From positions 1,791,355 through 1,855,354 of the forward strand of contig NZ_CP082326.1 in the NCBI RefSeq assembly GCF_019884785.1: DNA of 64,000 nt, in the 5' to 3' direction. The notes under the pieces were generated by a model that worked only from the letters and a program-made list of their open reading frames with translations, made no database searches and was not told where the DNA came from. The translations under genes were made by a program, and so were the position numbers. Positions within the stretch are counted from its first letter, which is position 1. Each line of letters starts with the position of its first letter. Below, in pieces: positions 59,282-64,000 of this stretch. Source of the stretch: Crassaminicella profunda (GTDB lineage: Bacteria > Bacillota > Clostridia > Peptostreptococcales > Thermotaleaceae).

Positions 59282-59309
59282 CCTTTTGTTGCATGAATAT
59301 TCCAAAAGG
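59282..59309 (-). other. Hairpin in the pilC-pilA gap
   Basis: CCTTTTG (59282-59288) pairs with CAAAAGG (59303-59309) in a 220-base gap that has no gene. No T run. It may be a processing site that separates pilBTC from pilA mRNA; a separate promoter in the gap is possible but I saw none convincing. Confidence 0.45.
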
Positions 59310-59358
59310 TGCTAGTAGATTATTTTTTTTATTTTTGAATATCCTTTAACTTATATAG

Positions 59359-60570
59359 CTATAAATTAAGGGTATTTACCATATTAAATATTGGTAAAAT
59401 CATAGCCATCACTATAAACCCTACAACAAAAGCCATCACTGTGATCATGAAAGGTTCAAACATGGTTATCATCTTTTGTAAAGCAGTTTCTGTTTCTTCA
59501 TCAAAAAAGTTTGCTGTCTTATCTAAAATATCATCTATTGCTCCTGATTCTTCTCCTATTTCAATCATTGATATTACCATTGGAGGGAAAACTCCTATTT
59601 TTTGTATTGATCCTGCCAAGCTTGCACCAACAGATACTTCTTCAATCGTATTTTTAATTCCATTCTCTACAACTTTATTTCCTACAACCCTCCCTGTACT
59701 TTCTAAAGCTTGAATTAGAGGAATTCCACTTGAAAGTAAGGTTGACAATGTTCTTGTAAAACGAGTGGTTATAATCTTTTGTGTTGTGCTCTTTACAATT
59801 GGAATTTTAAGTTTCAATCGATCAATGAAAATTTTTCCAAATTCACTTTTAATGAATTGATTGCTCCCATATAGTAATGAAATACCTACAATCATATATA
59901 TATACCAATAATTAATCAATGTATTACTTATAAATAAAAGTGCTCTTGTAGGTGCAGGTAATTCTATTCCAGAACCTTGAAACATGCTTACAAAGGTTGG
60001 CATTACAAATACAAGTAGAAATATAATTACAAAGACAGAAACAATAGATAAGACGATAGGATAAACCAATGCTCCTTGAATTTTGTTGTTAATTTTACTT
60101 TCTTTTTCATAATGAATAGCCATTCTATCCATTATTCCATCTAAATTACCACTGATTTCCCCTGCTTCTACCATATTTATCAAAAGTTCTGGAAAAATTA
60201 GCTTATGATTCCGTAAACCATTTGAAAAAGTTTCTCCTTTTTGAATATGAGTATATACACTTTTAATTACTTCTTTAAATTTTTTATTTTCTGTTTGCAA
60301 ATTTAAAACATCTAAGCATCTTATAATAGGTACACCTGCATTTAACATTGTATAAAATTGTCTACAAAATATAGCAATATCTTTTGTTGTTACTCTGTTT
60401 AGAATCATGAAATTAAATAGATTACTTTTCTCAGTCATTTTGGTTATTTTAATAGGGTAATATTGATTTTGCCTAAGCATGACAATTACTTCATTCTCAC
60501 TATTAGCAGTGTACGTGCCTTTTATATTTTCTCCCTTTTTTGTTACTGCTTTGTATTGGTAAACTGGCAT
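59359..60570 (-). CDS. pilC: Type IV pilus inner-membrane platform protein PilC
   Basis: The 403-residue protein has two GspF domains (about 65-190 and 270-390), each with the FCRQFYTMLNAGVPI- or TRTLSTLLSSGIPL-type start, and three membrane helices (about 168-190, 220-240, 375-397). The N-terminal YQYKAVTKKGENIKGTYTA is characteristic. It links the ATPases to pilus extrusion. Confidence 0.96.
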   Translation of the reverse strand: MPVYQYKAVTKKGENIKGTYTANSENEVIVMLRQNQYYPIKITKMTEKSNLFNFMILNRVTTKDIAIFCRQFYTMLNAGVPIIRCLDVLNLQTENKKFKEVIKSVYTHIQKGETFSNGLRNHKLIFPELLINMVEAGEISGNLDGIMDRMAIHYEKESKINNKIQGALVYPIVLSIVSVFVIIFLLVFVMPTFVSMFQGSGIELPAPTRALLFISNTLINYWYIYMIVGISLLYGSNQFIKSEFGKIFIDRLKLKIPIVKSTTQKIITTRFTRTLSTLLSSGIPLIQALESTGRVVGNKVVENGIKNTIEEVSVGASLAGSIQKIGVFPPMVISMIEIGEESGAIDDILDKTANFFDEETETALQKMITMFEPFMITVMAFVVGFIVMAMILPIFNMVNTLNL

Positions 60571-60584
60571 AATTCACCTCTTCT

Positions 60585-61640
60585 TTAAAATCCTAAAATC
60601 CTTTTTATCGTATCTTGATCAATAGCATGCATTGATAGAATTTCTCTTGAAATAAATCCGTTTTTATATAACTCTGTGAGAGAATGATCCATTGTCTGCA
60701 TACCAAATTTACTTCCTGTTTGAACAGATGTTTGAATTTGATGGGTTTTTCCCTCTCTGACTAAATTTCTAATTGCAGGAGTAGCAAGCATTATTTCAAA
60801 AGCTGCACTTCTCCCACTCCCATCTGCTTTAGGTAACAATTGTTGAGATACAACCCCTTCTAATACAGCAGCTAACTGAATCCTAATTTGTTGTTGTTGA
60901 TGTGGAGGAAATACGTCAATGACACGATCTATTGTTTGGGCTGCTCCTAGAGTATGCAATGTAGATAATACGAGATGCCCTGTTTCTGCAGCTGTAATAG
61001 CGATACTAATAGTTTCTAAATCTCTCATCTCTCCTACCAATATAACATCAGGATCTTGTCTTAATGCTGATTTTAGTGCATTTGCATAGGTCCTAGAATC
61101 ACTACCAATTTCTCTTTGATTTACAATGCTTTTATTGTGTTTATGTAAATATTCAATAGGATCTTCAAGTGTTAAAATATGACAATGTCTTTCTCTGTTG
61201 ATCAAATCTATCATAGAAGCAAGTGTTGTAGATTTTCCACTACCCGTAGGCCCTGTTACTAGTACTAAACCTCTTTGCTTTCTTGATAATTCCTTTAATA
61301 CTAGAGGTAAGCCTAAATCTTCCATAGTGGGAATTGTAAGAGCTACCACCCTCAAAACCATACTATAAGTCCCTCTTTGCTTAAATGCATTTACTCTAAA
61401 TCTTCCTAAACCAGTACTTGAAAAAGATATGTCCAATTCACCTTTTTCATCTAATTGCGTTAGTTGCTCTTTAGTTAATATTTTTTTTACTAATGTTGCT
61501 GTATCTTCTGGTGAAAGAGGCTTTTCTCTCATTTTTTCTAATTTTCCATTTACTCTTATTATTGGAGGAATTGCAACAGTGATATGTATATCTGATGCTT
61601 TTGCCTCTATTGCGACCTTAAGCAAATTCATAACATCCAT
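60585..61640 (-). CDS. pilT: Pilus retraction ATPase PilT
   Basis: About 351 residues. Walker A GPTGSGKSTTLASMID (about 130-145), the Asp box ILTLEDPIEYLH, Walker B-like LVGEMRDLETI and the His box VLSTLHTLGAAQTIDRVID are present. AIRNLVREGKTHQI is PilT-specific. ATG 61640 is nine bases after AAGGAG. Its presence means the pilus can retract, enabling twitching or DNA uptake. Confidence 0.96.
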   Translation of the reverse strand: MDVMNLLKVAIEAKASDIHITVAIPPIIRVNGKLEKMREKPLSPEDTATLVKKILTKEQLTQLDEKGELDISFSSTGLGRFRVNAFKQRGTYSMVLRVVALTIPTMEDLGLPLVLKELSRKQRGLVLVTGPTGSGKSTTLASMIDLINRERHCHILTLEDPIEYLHKHNKSIVNQREIGSDSRTYANALKSALRQDPDVILVGEMRDLETISIAITAAETGHLVLSTLHTLGAAQTIDRVIDVFPPHQQQQIRIQLAAVLEGVVSQQLLPKADGSGRSAAFEIMLATPAIRNLVREGKTHQIQTSVQTGSKFGMQTMDHSLTELYKNGFISREILSMHAIDQDTIKRILGF

Positions 61641-61653
61641 TTTGATCATCTCC

Positions 61654-63330
61654 TTACTCTAAGTTGTATGCAATACGAATCATTTCATCTACTGTAGTAA
61701 TTCCTTGTAGTACTAATTGTTTACAACTTTCTTTTAGTGATACCATCCCTTGATTAAATGCAATTTTTCTAATTTTATCTATACTTGCTTTTTCATCTAT
61801 TAATAATCTCAAGGTTTCGTTGATTGGCATAATTTCATGAACTGCTTGCCTTCCTTTATATCCTGTATAGTTACAAACACTACACCCTTTACCCTTATAT
61901 AGAGGAATATGATTATCTATCTTCAATAAGTTCTTTTCTGTATTATTTGGTGTATAGCTTTCTTTACAATTTACACATATTTTTTTAATCAATCTTTGAG
62001 CGATTACACCCACTACGGATGAAGATACTAAATACGGTTCAATATCCATATCTACTAATCGTGTAACTGTAGATGCAGTATCGTTCGTATGCATTGTGCT
62101 TAAAACTAGATGTCCTGTTATAGCAGCTCGAACTGCAATATGTGCTGTTTCAGCATCTCTTATTTCTCCGATCATAATAATATCAGGATCTTGTCTTAAA
62201 ATAGATCTTAACCCACTAGAAAAAGTTAATTTTGCTTTGTTATTAACTTGTACTTGACTAATACCTTCCAAACGATATTCTACCGGATCCTCTATGGTAA
62301 TAATATTTCTATTAATTTGGTTTAATTCTTTTAAAATAGCATATAATGTTGTAGTTTTTCCACTTCCCGTAGGACCTGTTACTAAAATGACACCATAGGG
62401 ATTTTTTATAATTTTATCAAAACTATTTAAATTTTCTTCTGTAAATCCAAGTTCATTTTTAGAGAACACAAAATTATTTCTATCAAGTAATCTAAGCACA
62501 ACTTTTTCCCCATATACTGTAGGTAATATAGAAATACGAATATCAATTTTTTTATCATCTACGACAATTTCAATTCGACCATCTTGTGGAATTCTTTTTT
62601 CAGCAATATCCATTTTCCCCAATATCTTTATTCTTGATATGATGGATGCATGAGTTGTTTTTGCAATAGACATGATTTCTTGCAGTTCTCCATCAATACG
62701 AAAACGTATGCGCAGTTTTTTTTCTGAAGGTTCAATATGAATATCACTTGCTTTTAATTTTATAGCTTGTTGAATAATAGAATTAACAAGCCTAACTGTA
62801 GGTGCATTATGAATATCATTTGCTATCTGATTTTCTATATTTTCTACATTTTCTATTTGAGCTTCTCTTTTTAAATCTTCAATAGCTTTTTCAGCGCTTT
62901 CTCTACCATAATACCTATCAATTGCATTTAAAATTTGTTGTTTTGTTGCAATTACTACATTTACATTTAGTCTTGTTGCAATTTTAACATCGTCTATGGC
63001 AAAAATATTTAAAGGATCAGACATAGCAACTGTTAGTTTCTCATGTTCTTTCTTTATGGGTATTAATACATGCCTTTTAGCTATTTTTTCACTGATTAAC
63101 CTAGGAACTTCTGGATCAATATGATATTTTTCTAAATCCATATGCGGAATTCCTAATTGAAATTCTAATATTTCTATCATTTGTTTTTCTTGTATAAAAC
63201 CTTCATCAATTAAGATTTCTCCTAATTTTTTTCCAGAAGATCTTTGGATTTTTAAAGCTTCATTGATCTGTTCTTCTGTGATAAATCCAGCATCAATGAG
63301 TAAATCTCCTAGTCGTTTTTTTGATTGCAT
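61654..63330 (-). CDS. pilB: Pilus extension ATPase PilB with tandem MshEN motifs
   Basis: The 558-residue GspE-family ATPase has an N-terminal MshEN domain with two 24-residue RLGxxLxxxG...LxxQ motifs (residues 6-29 and 35-58), the type known to bind c-di-GMP. The catalytic core then shows Walker A GPTGSGKTTTLYAIL, ITIEDPVEYRLEG, LVGEIR-type MIGEIRDAET and STMHTNDTASTVTRL. A CVNC...CSVC zinc site follows. First gene after the c-di-GMP riboswitch. It powers pilus extension. Confidence 0.96.
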   Translation of the reverse strand: MQSKKRLGDLLIDAGFITEEQINEALKIQRSSGKKLGEILIDEGFIQEKQMIEILEFQLGIPHMDLEKYHIDPEVPRLISEKIAKRHVLIPIKKEHEKLTVAMSDPLNIFAIDDVKIATRLNVNVVIATKQQILNAIDRYYGRESAEKAIEDLKREAQIENVENIENQIANDIHNAPTVRLVNSIIQQAIKLKASDIHIEPSEKKLRIRFRIDGELQEIMSIAKTTHASIISRIKILGKMDIAEKRIPQDGRIEIVVDDKKIDIRISILPTVYGEKVVLRLLDRNNFVFSKNELGFTEENLNSFDKIIKNPYGVILVTGPTGSGKTTTLYAILKELNQINRNIITIEDPVEYRLEGISQVQVNNKAKLTFSSGLRSILRQDPDIIMIGEIRDAETAHIAVRAAITGHLVLSTMHTNDTASTVTRLVDMDIEPYLVSSSVVGVIAQRLIKKICVNCKESYTPNNTEKNLLKIDNHIPLYKGKGCSVCNYTGYKGRQAVHEIMPINETLRLLIDEKASIDKIRKIAFNQGMVSLKESCKQLVLQGITTVDEMIRIAYNLE

Positions 63331-63423
63331 AAGTATCCTCCACCTATAATATATAATTTTTTGTATAAAATAATAAATAATTTTAAATTATAAATTATCT
63401 TATCATTTCTATATATGGCTTTC

Positions 63424-63470
63424 AAAAAAATAAAAAGACTAACTATCTATATTATAATATAGCGTTAGTC
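63424..63470 (-). terminator. Expression-platform terminator of the c-di-GMP-II riboswitch
   Basis: On the minus strand GACTAAC (63470-63464) pairs with GTTAGTC (63443-63437) with an inner CTATAT/ATATAG stem, followed by TTTTTATTTTTTT. Its left arm is the 3' strand of aptamer stem P1. Confidence 0.9.
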
Positions 63471-63535
63471 GGTTACGCCACTACATCAACATGGCATAGG
63501 CGTCCAAAGTATAACCATGTATCATTTGTACTAAC
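63464..63535 (-). promoter_or_regulatory. c-di-GMP-II riboswitch aptamer
   Basis: The minus strand carries the class II pattern: P1 GTTAG (63535-63531) with CTAAC (63468-63464), ACAAATGAT, GGTTATACTTTGGACGCC, and the conserved AGTGGCGTAACCGA near the 3' end, with GGCGT pairing back to ACGCC. It closely resembles the Clostridioides difficile c-di-GMP-II aptamers, one of which precedes pilA1. Located 130 bases before pilB. Confidence 0.95.
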
Positions 63536-63925
63536 ATCATATTACTACATATCCCTATTTTAATTTATTATAAATAGTTCAATATAGTTTTTTTAAAATC
63601 CTGCTATAATATTTTAAAAAATGTTTTTTTTTGACGTATTTCATGTCTTATATAGGTGGTTTACAATAAATACTTTATTTTTTATCCTATTAACAAATAT
63701 GTTAAGTTTATTATTTTTATAATTCTTTATATGAAATATATCTTATAAGTTACCATGAATAGTAAAATATCTACTCTTAGAATATTATACCATTTATTTT
63801 TTAATTTTCCAACAAAAAAATTGTTATATATAGTTTTTTATTTGTTTTTATGTTATGGAATTTCCAAGGCAACAGTGTTAAAAATATAAAAATCTACAAT
63901 ATTTTTTATAACCTATAAAAAATAA

Positions 63926-63949
63926 AATGCTAGCAAAAATGCTAACATT
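63926..63949 (-). terminator. Terminator of a gene lying to the right of the window
   Basis: On the minus strand AATGTTAGCA, TTTT loop, TGCTAGCATT with one wobble, then TTATTTTTTA. It must serve a minus-strand gene beyond base 64000. Confidence 0.75.
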
Positions 63950-64000
63950 TATCCATCCTTTTTATCATCAATATTCTTTTTTGTATTATAATGAAAAGCT

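Larger units (their letters stand above)
63331..64000. other. Upstream region of the pilus operon
   Basis: About 670 bases, very AT-rich, no gene seen. It holds the c-di-GMP-II riboswitch and its terminator (63437-63535) and, near the right edge, a terminator of a gene beyond the window (63926-63949). I could not settle the operon promoter; it should lie between about 63540 and 63680. Confidence 0.7.

Noticed and set aside
63540-63680. Sigma-A promoter of the pilus operon
   Set aside because: Several TATAAT-like boxes occur on the minus strand, but none has a -35 at a good distance, so I do not call one.

Overview
The window is AT-rich DNA from an anaerobic, endospore-forming member of the Clostridia. 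Evidence for this is spo0A, spoIVB, a complete spoIIIAA-AH operon, purine-rich ribosome binding sites, frequent TTG/GTG starts, and the order efp / CD1247-type gene / spoIIIA / asp23-amaP-nusB-folD-xseAB-ispA-dxs-tlyA-argR-recN-spoIVB-spo0A. An OLE RNA with its partner gene oapA points to the Alkaliphilus/Crassaminicella-like, often extremophilic, part of the class; this placement is inference. I saw no rRNA, tRNA or CRISPR array.

Layout. 1-12.2 kb (mostly + strand) holds short housekeeping units: a DUF4846 tail, DUF2164, MarR and TPR proteins; a ZTP riboswitch controlling a stand-alone AICAR formyltransferase; YdbC, a GNAT acetyltransferase and a lipoprotein cyclophilin; a BirA-controlled bioY-bioD pair; prfC (- strand); an MBL-fold hydrolase; DegV; and an iron alcohol dehydrogenase. 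12.3-13.4 kb is the divergent SOS pair lexA / yneA-like with three LexA boxes. 13.4-21 kb is a looser, accessory-looking stretch: three tyrosine recombinases on one strand, a GH18 protein, a SLATT/DUF4231-like membrane protein, two unknown small proteins, two orphan LexA-type boxes and several inverted repeats.

21-41.8 kb (- strand) is the conserved core: spoIIIAA-AH, then asp23-amaP-DUF2273-nusB-tsaD-like-folD-xseA-xseB-ispA-divergent PAP2-OLE RNA-oapA-dxs-tlyA-argR-recN-spoIVB-spo0A. The 568-nt OLE RNA sits between isoprenoid genes, as in Bacillus halodurans. Next come an orphan prepilin and an internally deleted IS3-family element (42-43.6 kb), followed by a CD1247-type protein, efp and an aminopeptidase.

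46.1-63.5 kb (- strand) is one large type IV pilus locus of about 18 genes. It opens with a c-di-GMP-II riboswitch and its terminator. Then come pilB, pilT, pilC, a major pilin, two tandem pilins with large C-terminal beta domains, a first set of minor pilins, pilD, pilM, pilN and a PilO-like protein fused to a beta-sandwich and two LysM domains. An S-layer-homology protein with three internal repeats and a second minor-pilin set complete it. The aptamer stem and the terminator stem share a strand, so c-di-GMP should turn the operon on. PilB also carries two MshEN motifs of the kind that bind c-di-GMP. The locus therefore looks like a c-di-GMP-driven pilus with its own cell-wall and S-layer attachment parts, and it is the most interesting system here together with OLE/OapA.
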